A DNA stretch of 64,000 bases from Tanypteryx hageni (GCA_028673005.1 CM054113.1:173189837-173253836); one strand, 5' to 3'; positions 48,483-60,767 are shown, counted from the stretch's first letter. The notes: generated by a model from the letters alone, not told the origin. Translations and numbers: made by a program.

Positions 48483-48591
48483 ACATTGAAATGTAACAAC
48501 TTTGAAGTATTATATTTTTTATGTGAGAATGTTGAATCTTCCATAGATACCACATCGTATATGGCACCTCAAAGTTGTTACATTTCAATGT
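48483..48591. repeat. 23-bp perfect inverted repeat, 63-bp spacer
   Basis: The arm at 48483-48505 (core CATTGAAATGTAACAACTTT) is exactly complementary to 48569-48591. The whole unit is 109 bp. The arms carry no known transposon end motif and I see no clear flanking duplication. A transcript would form a 23-bp stem with a long loop. Confidence 0.88.
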
Positions 48592-50286
48592 TGACACCCC
48601 GCACAGTTTTATTGTTTCGTACCTCTTCCACCTCAGATTATTGTCATCTCTATGCTTTGTCTTCTCACTACTTAAGTAGAATCATAGTAACGTGAGGGTC
48701 CCAATTTTTTAGTTGGCGGGCAGCATACGGCTCGCGGGCCACGCGTTTGGTATATAGGTATGCACCTCTCGCGTATTTAGTCGTCAGTGTTAGGAAACGT
48801 GGCATTGTAACTAGTTATCAACCGGGGATCAACCCAATTAGAGGCGCTGGTTTCTTTCATGTTCCTTTAATTTCGTAGACAACGGATATTTGAAATATTT
48901 ACTTTCTGCTGTATAATAAAGGAATCAAATATAATGTTAAATTTTAATTTGAAGAAATAGATCGATACTCCTTCCGACTGTTTTTTAATCTTAAAAGGAA
49001 TCCATTATCGCTCAGGTATAAATTAAGATTCTAATTTCCCGTATGATGTATAAGATATTTTTTGGGCAGCACGCATGGCGGCCCTTAATTTTTTATCCCT
49101 CTCGCTAACCTCTGAAAGCGGTCTCTTTCAAAAAAAAAAGAAAAATCTTTTTCAGTCCTTCATTAAGTCCTTTTAACCGTCGCTGATAAATTTCTTTTCT
49201 GGTTGTAGGTGCAAGGAGGAGGAAGGGAGGAAAAAGCTAGTTTTCTCTCTTTTTATCTTCTTTTTTCCGACTTTTTTATTCGTTAATCGCGCGCCCCTTT
49301 CATCGTTATTTTTCTTCTTTCCTTCTCACCGGGAAGGAAATTTCTCTTTCTTCCTCGAGAGATAGGGAGAGAGGCAATTTTTTCACCAGGTAACGTTTTT
49401 TTATTCTCTCGTAAGGTTCGGAGCGAAAGACATGCTCGGAAAAGAAGGTTCATTAAAGGAAAAAACCGGAGGCAGAGGCGTGGGGGAGGGGAGCAAAAGA
49501 GGAAGGTGATACGTTCGTCATTGTTGCTCGCCAACCTTGGAGACGGCGGGTGAAAGGCTGATCATTATGAGTCATTTTTCTCGCTTTGTCCTCTGTATTT
49601 TTCCCATCTCTCTCTCTCCCTCTCTCTCTTACTCTATATCTACTCTTCCCTCCTCATTTCCTTGGAAACTTCCCCAGAATCACCTTTTTCTCAGGTATTT
49701 TTTCTTTCAACCTTCTCTCTATATACATACATTTTCTTCTTGTTACCCATCAAACCCCTCCTCCTCTTTCCAACTTCCGCCTCTTTAGAGTATCCCCATA
49801 GGCATTCCCTGGGGTGAACCTAAGAGGCGGACTTATCGTTCTGAAAAAATACCCTCCTCCCGCCGTTTCATACGGTAAACCCGGATGCTTTTCTTATACT
49901 CTTCGTACCTGGGAACCTGAGAGTTTTGCCCGAGACAATAAAGGAATATTCTTCGGCGGATGAGAGAGGGAAAAATGTGTATAAATATATATAATGTGTT
50001 GAAGAAGCAAGGAATATTACGGATCGGTCTCCGAAAGGTGTTTTTTTTTATTGAGAAAGGAACAAAACAGGCCTGTTTTTATTTAAAGCGAAAACAAAAA
50101 TCGCCCTCTTCTATCGAGGTGTACTTTATCATATAGCTCTGCACTGTTTTTTCTTTTCTTTTTCGCCGCTCAGTGGTGCAAAAGCAAGATACCCTATTCC
50201 CTTATTTATCAAATGAATTGCATTTGCATGATCAATCGGATTTTTCTTGTTGCTCGGTTGATGCTTCTCTGTTGATCTTCGTAGTA
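48592..50286. other. Unassigned, with a possible hAT-like fragment at 48693-48755
   Basis: GAGGGTCCCAATTTTTTAG followed by GCGGGCAGCATACGGCTCGC and GGGCCACGCGTTTGG resembles the GC-rich ends of some hAT elements; no partner end was found. Positions 49580-49800 are pyrimidine-rich. No gene recognised. Confidence 0.4.
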
Positions 50287-50920
50287 CAGTAGAAACCCGA
50301 TTATCCTGATTAAACGGGGATGTAGTTAGTCCGGATAACGAAAAATCCGGATAATCGTTTTGAAATAAAATACGTTATATTTTAATATGTACATATTTAT
50401 TATTACGTATTATGTTTTACAATTTTGTATGGAACAATATTAAAACTAAATATGTACATAAAGAAAATTATTGTTCTTGAAAAAGTCACATTGATTTTTG
50501 TTTTGAAGTTGTTCGCCTTTTCGTAACTGCCAAATCACGTACACTTTTTAAACATAAAAGTTGTCTTGAGTCACATTCTTCCTGTCTCTCAAACCACTTT
50601 ATAGCAACCTCTAAACATTGAAAAGCTTCAGAATGTGAAGGACCAATATTCGTAGGCAAAGTATAGAGAAAGAAAATAAAAGTTGACAATTTTCATGTAA
50701 CAATTAAACAAATATTACAAAAGGTGCCACAATAGGCGATTCAAGCGTTAGATGTACCATTTATAGCAGTCATGATGTATAATAACTACAATTTTCTTTA
50801 ATGTATACAAGTGTCACGGTATATGGAGCTAACTATTATTGAAATAATCGCAGCTGTTCTGTCCAATCCGGATAATCGAATATCCGGGTAATCGGAGTCT
50901 GGATAATCGGGTTTCTACTG
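50287..50920 (-). mobile_element. pogo/Tigger-type deletion derivative, 634 bp, perfect TIRs and TA duplication
   Basis: The left end CAGTAGAAACCCGATTATCC (50287-50306) and the right end (50901-50920) are perfect 20-bp inverted repeats. TA flanks both sides (50285-50286 and 50921-50922), as expected for a Tc1/mariner-superfamily insertion. Inside each end are further copies of the TCCGGATAATCG motif (for example about 50330-50357 and 50866-50898), as in pogo-like subterminal regions. The interior keeps only the last part of a transposase gene on the minus strand, so an internal deletion removed the DNA-binding and most of the catalytic domain. Such copies can move only if a full-length relative supplies transposase. 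Confidence 0.92.
50486..50689 (-). pseudogene. C-terminal remnant of a pogo/Tigger (Jerky-like) transposase
   Basis: The 67-residue reading frame contains SEAFQCLEVAIKWFERQEEC followed by LLCLKSVRDLAVTKR. This is the family's C-terminal helix segment (typically EAxxALExALxWFExQEE...LLxLKRIRDxAxxKR). No catalytic residue is included. The ATG at 50689 is not a native start. It lies wholly inside the 634-bp element, whose ends are of the matching family. Confidence 0.85.
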
Positions 50921-52511
50921 TATATAGTTACCGGGAATACTCTTGAACTAGGCTGCTCAGATCGAATAGTTCCGTGACTGTTGCGTTATTGACGTGCTCT
51001 GCTTTCATCACGCAACCGAGCAAAAAAACGCGATTGCTATTACCTTACGTTCTGACGCTAATGGATGAATTAATGATTGCTCGGGACTGTTAAGGAATGC
51101 CTGGTTGATCTACGAAAACCAATTATCGGACTGTAGTCACGTTAATAATTAGTATTTAATTGGCCACTTCCGTGGTTGCAAGTTCGGATCTTGCCTCGGG
51201 CGTGGAAATAAGCGCTGATCATTTTTACTCTTTATTAGCTCTATTTGTGATCATGTGGTGAATAAATAGGTAAACGAATTTGAATCAAATTACTATTAAT
51301 TGAGAAATTATAATAGATATTCATCTCCCTCCTTTGTAAAAATCTCATTTCCAGACAATTGCGTATGCGCTATATCATCAACCCGCTTTCTTTATTTTTT
51401 GCGAAACCGTTAATGCTGATCTAATTTTAATTTTATTTCCCGGAAACAAATTATAGCAAATGTATTTCTCGCGCGATCGAGTCGAAATATCTTCGTCACC
51501 CAAAAATCTCTTCATTTTAAAACGAGTGATGTGTACGTAGTGATTTCCACAAGGGAGAATCTCACGTATATTTTCCTGACAAATAAAAGTTGTGCGAATC
51601 CAAAAAAATAAGGAAGGTGCCTCTGAAATCAAGGCTGAAATCACCATCGAAGATGACAGTGACGCTCTTGTGCAAGGTACTCCCCTTGAAGATAACCGCC
51701 TTTATATTTCTCTTTTTCGCATCATATAACATGTAACTAGGGACAACTACGAAGGAAACTCGGCGGAGCGGATCCTCTCCCAGCGTCCCACATATGGCGG
51801 TGTATATTTTCTCTCTTTCTCTCTCTCTTCCTCCCTGTTGTTCTCCAACTCGCATTCTTTTTTCGATCCTCACGGAATCCGCCGCTTCTATGACCATGGC
51901 ATTGCTTGCGCCCTCGAAGGTGGCAGCCGGAGACGCGTGAGAGGGGAAGGGAAGGAATGGGAAGGAGAAACTTTAAGGGGGAGCCGACGTCAGAGCCTGT
52001 GCGCAGTAATACAATTTTGGTTCGCATGAGTCCAAGTTCGCGCATCAAATGCCCACACCTACACACCACCCCTACAGGCGGTCCCGCGTCGAGCATGGAC
52101 TCGTCCTTCCGTAAATGTGCCTATTGCACACCGCCACGTTAGAGCGTTTTTACTATACCAGGTAGGTCGTTCCGGTGGATGAAAACGCGTCCGGTTCGCG
52201 CATGGCGTCACGTGGATTCCACTTTTTAGCGGGAAGCTTAAAATTTGTATAAAGATTAACGTAAATCGGCTGCTGACCCACTCATTTAGTGTCATGAGAG
52301 AAGTCTGCTGGCAGCACATTTATGCCATCTAGTACTGTAGACCCTGCACCCCTGAAATGAAATGAAATTTGTAATAACAATGAAAATAGCAGAGATAGAG
52401 GGAGAGGCATAATCATAATTAGAAAATGATTACAATTTAAAAGTAAAAGCAGTTTTTATAGCTACAATTTGCAAAGCTCATTATGTTAAAACTGATGTAG
52501 CTAAATAATGA
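50921..52511. other. Unassigned, with a SINE-like fragment at 51162-51215
   Basis: GTGGTTGCAAGTTCGGATC followed by TTGCCTCGGGC (51172-51201) resembles the B-box half of the second tRNA-like head at 36052-36082. No A-box half precedes it, so it would be a truncated SINE. The rest shows no gene; 51900-51990 is purine-rich. Confidence 0.45.
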
Positions 52512-52667
52512 TATCCTATATCAGAAGGCTATGGTTTGAGTTTATTGTTTGTCAAGTCTAAAATTTTCTCGAAGTTTCTTAAAATATTTATTATTATGTA
52601 ACCCATTTGGAATTTTTAGAAAAATTACAGGTATGGAGAAGTCATGTGTTGGCCACATCAGATTTTT
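52512..52667 (+). repeat. Dispersed repeat, copy 2 (sister at 35144)
   Basis: It matches the 35144-35283 copy through ATCAGAAGGCTATGGTTTGA, TTTGGAATTTTTA and TTACAGGTATGGAGAA, then CACATCAGATTTTT at the right. It carries about 16 extra bases near 52548-52575. Unclassified. Confidence 0.85.
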
Positions 52668-54661
52668 CATTCTTATTTAGGATCGAAAAGGAATAAGGAT
52701 ATTCGGCGCACGCGCTGAATATCCATCACCCGCGAAAGGCACGCTTCATCGCATCGAAAATTTTCCATTGTCCAAGGTTTCTCGTGCTTTCGAACATTTT
52801 TTGAGGGAGGAATTTCTGAAGCGACATTTTTTTCGATGCCGCCCGGCCCCCTGTTTGTGTGGTTTGAGGAGACCGCACAAAGTCAGCGTTCCGTCCTTCG
52901 GAAGTGGCGTTAGACGTTGGTCCCCTTGGTGCTCTTCGTTAAGAGTAAGCTAATGCCGGCACCGGGTTTCCCTCCTCCCTTGTGATTGTGTACGGTGTGG
53001 AAGGAGTTATGGCTATTATAATCCATGAGGTTGATTAGGCAAAAATACAAACACACAACACTGACGGGCTTAAAATTTCAACGCACGAAGGAATTGTCTA
53101 CGATTATAACTCAATTTTAGTTGTTTTATTCACAACAGAACTGTTTTAACGACCTGCAGCAGCAGTAAAAAAGTGGATAGCGGAAAAATATACTTCTCTG
53201 TTTATCTTCTCTCACCTTGGTTAGAAAAAACCTCCTAGCGCTTTATCCCAACACATTGGAAAAAATAGATTCCATCCCAGCCCGTCCTTTGCGTCAAATT
53301 GTATCAATTTATTAAGATCATCAAACGGCCCAAAAAATCAGTTTCCCCGACATTTTTTAGCGCTATTTTCGGGACAGCATGGCGAAAACGGGAAGAAAAT
53401 AATTGTGACTCCTCCGTACCGCCTTTTACGGCCATTTTCGTCTGCGTCAAACAAAGAGATGAGTGAAACGCGACCAAAGGAAAAGAAATCCTGTTGGAGA
53501 AAGGGTGGGAAATGGGCTTATAAAAAGTTTTAAAAAATATCAAAAGCATTTGAATGAAAGAGAGAAAGCGCGGAAAGGAAAGAAAGTGAAAAAGAAGAAG
53601 AGAAAGAGGATAAAGAGAACGAGGCAGACGCGGTGGGAAGGAGAACAAGACAGAAAGGAGCGCAGGAGATGTAAAAGCACAGGTCGACAGTAGAGAAAGA
53701 GTTTTTTTGACAGTCGGTAAGCGAATTGCGATTTCCCTACGCTCCCGTCTTATGTATAAGGTCAGGTGCGTTCCGTGAAAAAATTATGCGGTAAAATTTA
53801 TATATAATTATTTAGAAGAGTATAATAACACTTATTTCTACGCCGCTTGAAGAGATGCTTCTCTCGCAGGCGCGATTTTCATTAATTTGGTGGGATTTAC
53901 GGTTTTTCAGTATCGTTATATCGAGTTGAGAAACGTCAGAGAACAGAATTTGGTGGATATTTTTGAGCATCGTCATAACGAAGTGTCGTTATGAGGGGTA
54001 TACGTGTAAAGTGAGGGGAAGCTTGTAAAGTGGAAGATATAAAAGAAGCATAAATGAGGGTAGGTCGAGCAAAAAAACCGACAGGGAGTGGAAATGAGCG
54101 AGAGACAATTGGAGAGGAGAGGAAGTGTTGACGGAAGCGAAAGACGGCGACAGAAGGGGAAGAAAGAGTCAACAAAAGACTGAAAAGTGGAAAGAACGAA
54201 AAAATAAATAGAAGGTTAGAGCTTGTCGAAATAATAGGGGAGGGCTTGAAACATCCTCTCCGAAGAACAGGAAATGGAAAAATAGGATGGAGAATATTTA
54301 AGGGGCAAGGTCGCCAGCGCTGCGACAGTGAAAGGAGGAAGTTCGAATAAAAGAGAAGAGAAGGCGTCTCTAACGCGAGCAAAGAGGAGTTGATGGAAGC
54401 GAAGAATGAAAAGGGGAGTGCAAATGGAGTGAATAAGCATACCGTTCAAATAATGAAGAAATCACAATTTTAATAGCAAGATAAGATACAAACACGAGCG
54501 ATGCGAAAAGCGCTAATGAGGAAGTTGTTTACGCCGAAATAAGATAATCAAAAGGGGATGTAACGGAAATCTCTCTTCAAGGCCATTCGCTTATTTATCT
54601 CGAAAATTATTAAAAACAGTGTACTGTGACGCCAAGGAGGAATTATTGTCCAAAATCTTAA
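52668..54661. other. Unassigned, two purine-rich blocks
   Basis: Positions 53460-53700 and 53995-54450 are purine-rich on the plus strand and produce Lys/Arg/Glu-rich plus-strand frames and Ser/Phe/Leu-rich minus-strand frames. A short palindrome (CATAACGA, 4-nt loop, TCGTTATG) lies at 53974-53993. No gene recognised. Confidence 0.5.
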
Positions 54662-54852
54662 ATAATTTATTTATTTAAATCCATGCGGCCCCTAAACAGC
54701 CGTAATCGGCCTTTTACAAGGGGCTCATTAACATAATAACAAGGACTATCACAAACATCCATGCCCTAGGTGAAAAAACCCACCTAGGCGGGATTCGAAC
54801 CCGCGACCTTCGGATTGGCAGGCGAGGACGTTACCCCGCCACCACCGAGGTG
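54662..54852 (-). repeat. tRNA-Gly-type SINE (minus strand)
   Basis: Read on the minus strand from 54852 to about 54781 there is a near-complete tRNA-like head. ACCTCGG can pair with CCTAGGT (six of seven) as acceptor stem. TGGTGGCGGGGTAACG sits at the A box, CTCGCCTGCCAA gives a GCC (Gly) anticodon loop as in tRNA-Gly, and GGTCGCGGGTTCGAATCCCG contains a full B box. A non-tRNA body of about 100 bp follows, and the element ends in an A/T-rich AAATAAATAAATT tail near 54665-54677. The head-body-tail order is that of a SINE rather than a tRNA gene. Confidence 0.82.
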
Positions 54853-55481
54853 TGTGCCTTATGTGGACACACACACATACATACATCATTCTTACGATTT
54901 CTTGTGTATATAAAATTTCTTACTTAATATTGCTCGCGAATAATGTCAGCATTTCACCATCCAATGTAATAATGTCAAAACCACTTAAGAAACCCATGTC
55001 GGGACGACTTTTATTAGTGACGAGAAAAAAATTAGACCCTAATAAGACAACCTATCAACTTCAATGAGAAAGAAGCTTTGACGGAAAACGTGACGCGACA
55101 CAAAGTGAGGCCGCGGGAAGGCAGAGAGAGAGAGAGAAACATAGGCGGCAACCGAGATCACGTTTTGCGCTGCGACGAGAGGGGTATGCGGAATTCTTGG
55201 AGTTACTGTGGCGTGGAGGGATAAGGAGTCGGGTGCTGGAGGAGGAATAGGGAGGGATAGCAGATAGAAGGGGAGGAAGGAAGGTAAGGGAGAGAGATAT
55301 AAGAGCGTGAGAGAAGGGTGAAGAGATGGAGAAAATAGAGCAATGGCAAGATAGGTAGAGAGGGTGAGGGAGGATAAGAGGAAAGATAAGAGTGAGGGTA
55401 TGACATCTGATGGGGCAGTGAAAAAGGGTGGAAATGAGAGTGAGAGAGAAAAGGAGAGAGATGAGATATAGGTTGAGTGTA
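54853..55481. other. Unassigned, purine-rich to the right
   Basis: An (AC)n-like run lies at about 54868-54888. From 55200 to 55480 the plus strand is purine-rich. No gene recognised. Confidence 0.55.
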
Positions 55482-55813
<332 letters not shown>

Positions 55814-55843
55814 TCATTTTACCTTTCCTTTTCCGTAAGTTGT

Positions 55844-55874
<31 letters not shown>
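55844..55874. repeat. (TA)n microsatellite, interrupted
   Basis: TA units with a TT interruption. CCTTTCCTTTTCCGTAAGTTG before it and CCTTTCTTCGTAAGTTG after it are near-duplicates, so the tract sits between two short direct repeats. Confidence 0.9.
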
Positions 55875-56602
55875 TCCTTTCTTCGTAAGTTGCCATAATG
55901 GGGTCACTTAGCTCAGATCTCGGTTTTTGGCCATCTAGATTTCTAACCTCATTGTTTTAAACGCCATTTTTTCATGTGTAAACAGTTTAAAATATTCATT
56001 GCTCAATGTTTATGCACATAAATTCCTAAAAATTAACACATATTTACTAGCTTTTTGGGGTTGATGCTTATCTGACACGGGTTTCCATTACGCGGGTTCG
56101 CTTATAAACTGTTATACAATGTGGGCCTTGTTCACTCTACACTTACGAAATTTAATATTACGCGATTCTGAATTTGGATTCTAACCGAATTTCTATGCGC
56201 ATGACGTAAGGAAGTTTCTAGCCTAAACAAGCACGCTATTTATTTCTTAAGGCGACGTGGATTCCACCCAACGCCCTTTGCGTCGTGCATGGGACTTCTT
56301 TATTATAGACAGACAGATAGAGATGTAATAGATCTAATACAGACAGAAAAATGCTTTTATTTAGGCTTTCTAGCTCCGTCTTACACCCATACCCATTATA
56401 CAATTCCTGCTAAACCCCTGGGTCTAGACTTTTGGAGGCCAAGCCTTTTTCGGTGGCTCTCCTAGAGCAGGGAAGACATTTTTTTGCTTGCGTGCCAAAA
56501 TTACATGATGGAAAAGTATACTCTATAAATGGAATACACAGAGATTTCAAAGGCGTTCTTAATGGGAAATACGTATGAAACGGCATCGAAAGATTTGGCG
56601 AT
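55875..56602. other. Unassigned sequence
   Basis: No gene, RNA gene or classified repeat recognised up to the tandem array. Confidence 0.55.
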
Positions 56603-57200
56603 TCTCGAATTTTTATCCCCGAAATTATAAGTCGTAATTATATGGTCTCGGGGACTATCTTGTAGTGAATGTTGTTCTCTATCCAGATACATTTTTAAAA
56701 TCTATACCTCACAGATCATATAAGAGCATGGGAGAGATATATATGGATTTTTAATTGTTGTTTGCTGATCGAACCGTCTTCGCGATCGTTGTAAACAAAA
56801 TATGGGTATGCGATCTTTTGCTCGGGGCTTTCTCGAATTTTTATCTCCGAAGCCATAACTCGTAATTATATGATCTCGTAGACTATCTTGTAGTAAATTT
56901 TGTCCTCTAACCCAATAAATTTTTTAAACTATATCTCACAGATCGTATAAGTGCATGGGATAGAAAAACATGGATTTTAATTGTGGTTTGCCGAGAGAAC
57001 CGCCTTGGAGATCGATGAAAACAAAATATGCGATGTTTTTCGTGAGATTTTCTAGAATTTCTATCTCTGAAACTAACTCGTAAGTATGTGGTCTTGCGGA
57101 CTTTCTTGTAGTAAATGTTGTTCTCTATCCGAATAATTTTTTTAAACTATACCTTACAGATCATATAAGAGCTAGGCAGAGAAAAGTTTGGTATTTCATT
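56603..57200 (+). repeat. Tandem array of a ~225-bp unit, about 2.7 copies
   Basis: Unit starts marked by TCTCGAATTTTTATC lie at 56603, 56831 and 57051 (periods 228 and 220). Shared internal landmarks are AACTCGTAATTATATG, GACTATCTTGTAGTAAATG, ATACCTCACAGATCATATAAG and a GAACCG-CTT-GCGATCG block. Units differ by scattered substitutions and small indels. A related worn copy lies at 39570-39830. Confidence 0.9.
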
Positions 57201-58740
57201 GTTGCTTGACGGATGCCATTTAACGAGATGCGAGTATAAGTTGATTAAAGTAATCATGGCACTTTGCAATCCCTGTCCTAGAGTCTTCCGTGGCTGCCAT
57301 AACCAATATATGTATACCATTCTTCCTAACAGCCTGTTAATGAGAAATATGAAAATGTTCTGATATTTTTAAATGGTAGCGGGAGGGGGTTTTGAAGATG
57401 GGCGGTATTTAATGATTGTCTGTTTATTATTTTCTAGGTGAGTGTGTCAGAGCTCTGCTGTCTTCAACCTTGAAGTATTTGGCGTAATCGTGAGTAAATT
57501 CAAATGCACGAGTCGCGTCACTGTGATTCAGTTCATCATTTGGTGGATGAATAAGATGTTTTAGATTCCCGGAGCCTTCGTAATCGGGTTTACCAAAAGA
57601 TCTTTATCCCTTTTTTCTAAGGAACAAAGTCGTCGGTAAGTTTTGCTGTAGAGATCAAAGTAATGCGTTTTAATTATCGAAAAAATTCTATAATTCCAAC
57701 AAATATGCGAATACTTGTTTACTATAGGCAGGGAGTATCAAATCCATTTTCTCGTGAAAAACTTCATTTCGATCGTGTTAGGAACATTCCTTATTTTTTG
57801 TTTATACTGTCTTAGTATCATAGATTGGAACTGAGAACTTAATCTTTGATTACTGATGCTGTATCTCTTCTTCGCTCATTTGTGGGAATTGTGCGGTCAG
57901 AGAGGGGCGTTGCTATCAAGACTTTTTCCCGATATTTTTTTTGCTTTTCACTTTGATATACGAGAATAAACATTTTGTTTAGTATTTTTTTATTATGATT
58001 GTGTTGGAGCTGGGGGGGTTTTGTACCGAGCGGGAAAAGGCCATCCTGAGAAGAGGGAAATGACGTTGATCTTTTTTGGGTCCCTAGATGGGAAAAGGCA
58101 TTAGCAACACGTCATCATTTCCTCCGTAATCTCTCCTGCTATCTAGCTGAAACGATAAGTAGCCCTAAAAGACGCTCTCTATTTCTCCCGTATCGTAAAA
58201 ATGGCTCCTTTTCAGGTCAGTCCTTGATAGGAATCCGCGTACTTTCTGCTCGCTTGGTACTCTAGATTCTTTTCGGTAATGTTCCATTTCTACTATCTGT
58301 TCCTAACTTGATATTATGCTCGCTGCATTTTCATATATATTTTTCGACTGTGTATCTTCCATATATTTTAAGTTCTATTAACGGTTTGATAACCAGCGTG
58401 TGAAATTTAGCGCATCCACGTGATTCAAGTTGCTGCGTCACCCTCTAAAAAGTCCGTATTGAATTGTTTTTTTTTCAATTGCGCATTGCGTAAACTGATA
58501 CGTAATATTTTAAATATCATGGTAATTTAATGCATTTTATTGGCTGGATTTTTTTCATTTTCTTATTAGGGTGTAAAACTGGCGATGCTTCTCTCCGGCC
58601 CGAATTGTAATTTTATTTGTAAATTAAATCGTTCTATACCTTTAAAATACTTTATTTTCTTTAAAAGGAAACAATTTTCCTGTTTGCTAAGTTTTTTTAA
58701 TTCATTGTTTTTATTAGTAAAATAATAGTCCGGTAGTTTT
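57201..58740. other. Unassigned AT-rich sequence
   Basis: No gene, RNA gene or classified repeat recognised between the two repeat arrays. Confidence 0.55.
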
Positions 58741-59733
58741 TAGTGCTTTTCGTCATTGCTGACGAGCGCTATTATCTTCGTGATGTCCGTACGTACGCAT
58801 ATATCAGGAAAGAATTGGCCTAACTGATTTCAACCAAATTTGGTAGATAGAATACTCACATAAATTAATGACCAAAATGACATATTTGGACCGGATCTAC
58901 TAAGCAGAGGTGCCACAACTGCAAAGTTAAAGTTTTCGATTATTACGAATTTGGAAGGAATTGGTCCTACTGATTTCAACGAAATTTTGTAAGAAGGCGT
59001 GCAACATACATAAACAAAATCAAGATTTATAGTATAGATATACAAAGCAGGGCTGCCACAATATAAGGGAAAAAAAATATTTTTCACACTTATTGTATTG
59101 AAATTTTAACCAAATGTAATACTTATAATATACACATAAGCAAAACCATATTAGCAATTAAAACCGAATCAGCCAAACAGGGGTGCTACAATTACAAATA
59201 AAACTCTTTGAGTAATTAACGACTTTGAACGAATTGGCAGAACGGATTTCAATTAAATTTTTTATATAAGATTTGTACAACATACCATAATAAAATCAAG
59301 ATGTTTAAAGCGGAGATAAAGAGCAGGACTACCATAGTAAAAAGTTAAATAATATTTCTTTTACACGTATTTCTAGAGAACTGACGTAATGGATTATAAC
59401 CAAATATAGCATATTTAATCTTCATATAAATAAATAACCAAAATGTCATATTTCAACCGGGTAGACTAAACAGGGCTACCACAATATCAAGGTTAGAATT
59501 TTTCTATAACTATGAATTTGGAAGGTATACGCTGAACCGATCTCGAAGAAATTTCGTTTCTAAGGCGAGTATGAAATGATGAAATGAACATATTTATAAC
59601 GGATCAAAAAGCAGTGCTACCACAATAAAAGGAAAAATAATTTTCTGATTTCAAAGCAAATACATTAGTATGCGAGTTAGACGGAAAGCACTTCTATACC
59701 ACGGGAAACCTGTGTACATACATTCCTACTTGT
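58741..59733 (+). repeat. ~1-kb nested repeat unit, first of two tandem copies
   Basis: It begins with the imperfect palindrome AGTGCTTTTCGTC...GACGAGCGCT, then ATCTTCGTGATGTCCG. Six monomers of roughly 135-150 bp follow, marked by 'CAGGGGTGCCACAA'-like landmarks near 58908, 59045, 59178, 59322, 59473 and 59614. It ends with a CACGGG-AAA-CCTGTG hairpin (about 59699-59714) and ACTTGT. The segment ACGGAAAGCACTTC just inside the end is a partial inverted match of the unit start. No protein is encoded. Confidence 0.92.
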
Positions 59734-60767
59734 TAGTCCTTTCGTCATTGCTGAAAAGCACTATTATCTTCGTGATGTCCGTCCGTACGCATATATCAGG
59801 GAAGAATTGGCTGTACTGATTTCAACCAAATTTGGTACATAGAATCTTCATATAAATATAGGACCATAATGTCATATTTTGACCAGATCAACTCAGCAGG
59901 GGTGCCACAATTGCAAAATTAAACTTTTCGGTAATAATGAATTTGGAAGGAATTGGCCCAACGGATGTCGACGAAATTTAGTATGAAGAAGGTGTGCAAC
60001 ATTAAAAGAAAAAATCAATATTTTAAATTTATATATATAGAAATCAGGGTTGCTACAGTACAAGTAATAAAAAAATTCTTTTTACAGGTATTTGTGTTCA
60101 ACTGTTAACATCAATTTTAACCAAATTTAAAATTTGTAATGTACGTACACATTTATACAAAACAATAATAGCATATTTGTACCAGATTAACCAAACAGGG
60201 GTGCCACACTTACAAATTAAATTCTTTCAGTAATTACGGATTTGGAAGTAATTGCCAGAACGGATTTTAACTCAATTGTGTATATTAGATTTGTACAGCA
60301 TACCGTAATGAAATCAAGATGCTTAGAGCGGAGATAAAGTGCAGAGCTACCACAATAAAAAGTAAAATTCTATTTTTACACGTATTTATAGAGAACTGAT
60401 CGCATTTATTTTGACCAAATATGGTACATCTAATCTTCATATAAATAAATAACCATTACAGCATATTTCAACCGTGTCGACTAGACAGGACTACCACAAT
60501 ATCTAGATTATAATGTTTTAGTAACTACAAACTTCGAAGGTATTGGCTGAACCCATTTCAAAGAAATTTCGTTTGTAGAGCGAGTATAGAATTTCAAAAC
60601 GAAATGAACATGTATAAAACGGATCTAAAAGCAGAGCTACCACAATATAAGAAAAAATAATTTTATTATTTCTAAGCAAATACACAAGCAATATACGATT
60701 ATACTACGGCGAATTTGACTAAAAGCACTACTGTATCACGGAAAACCCGTGTATATCCTTACTTGTT
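59734..60767 (+). repeat. ~1-kb nested repeat unit, second tandem copy
   Basis: It has the same order as the previous unit: start palindrome (CTTTCGTC, GAAAAGCACT), ATCTTCGTGATGTCCG, six monomers (landmarks near 59897, 60045, 60198, 60340, 60486, 60632), then the CACGG-AAAA-CCCGTG hairpin at about 60737-60752 and ACTTGTT at 60761-60767. The end of the previous unit runs straight into this start, so the copies are true head-to-tail neighbours. Confidence 0.92.

Noticed and set aside
53974..53993. 8-bp stem, 4-nt loop palindrome resembling a bacterial terminator
   Set aside because: The window is eukaryotic, and a stem this short occurs often by chance.
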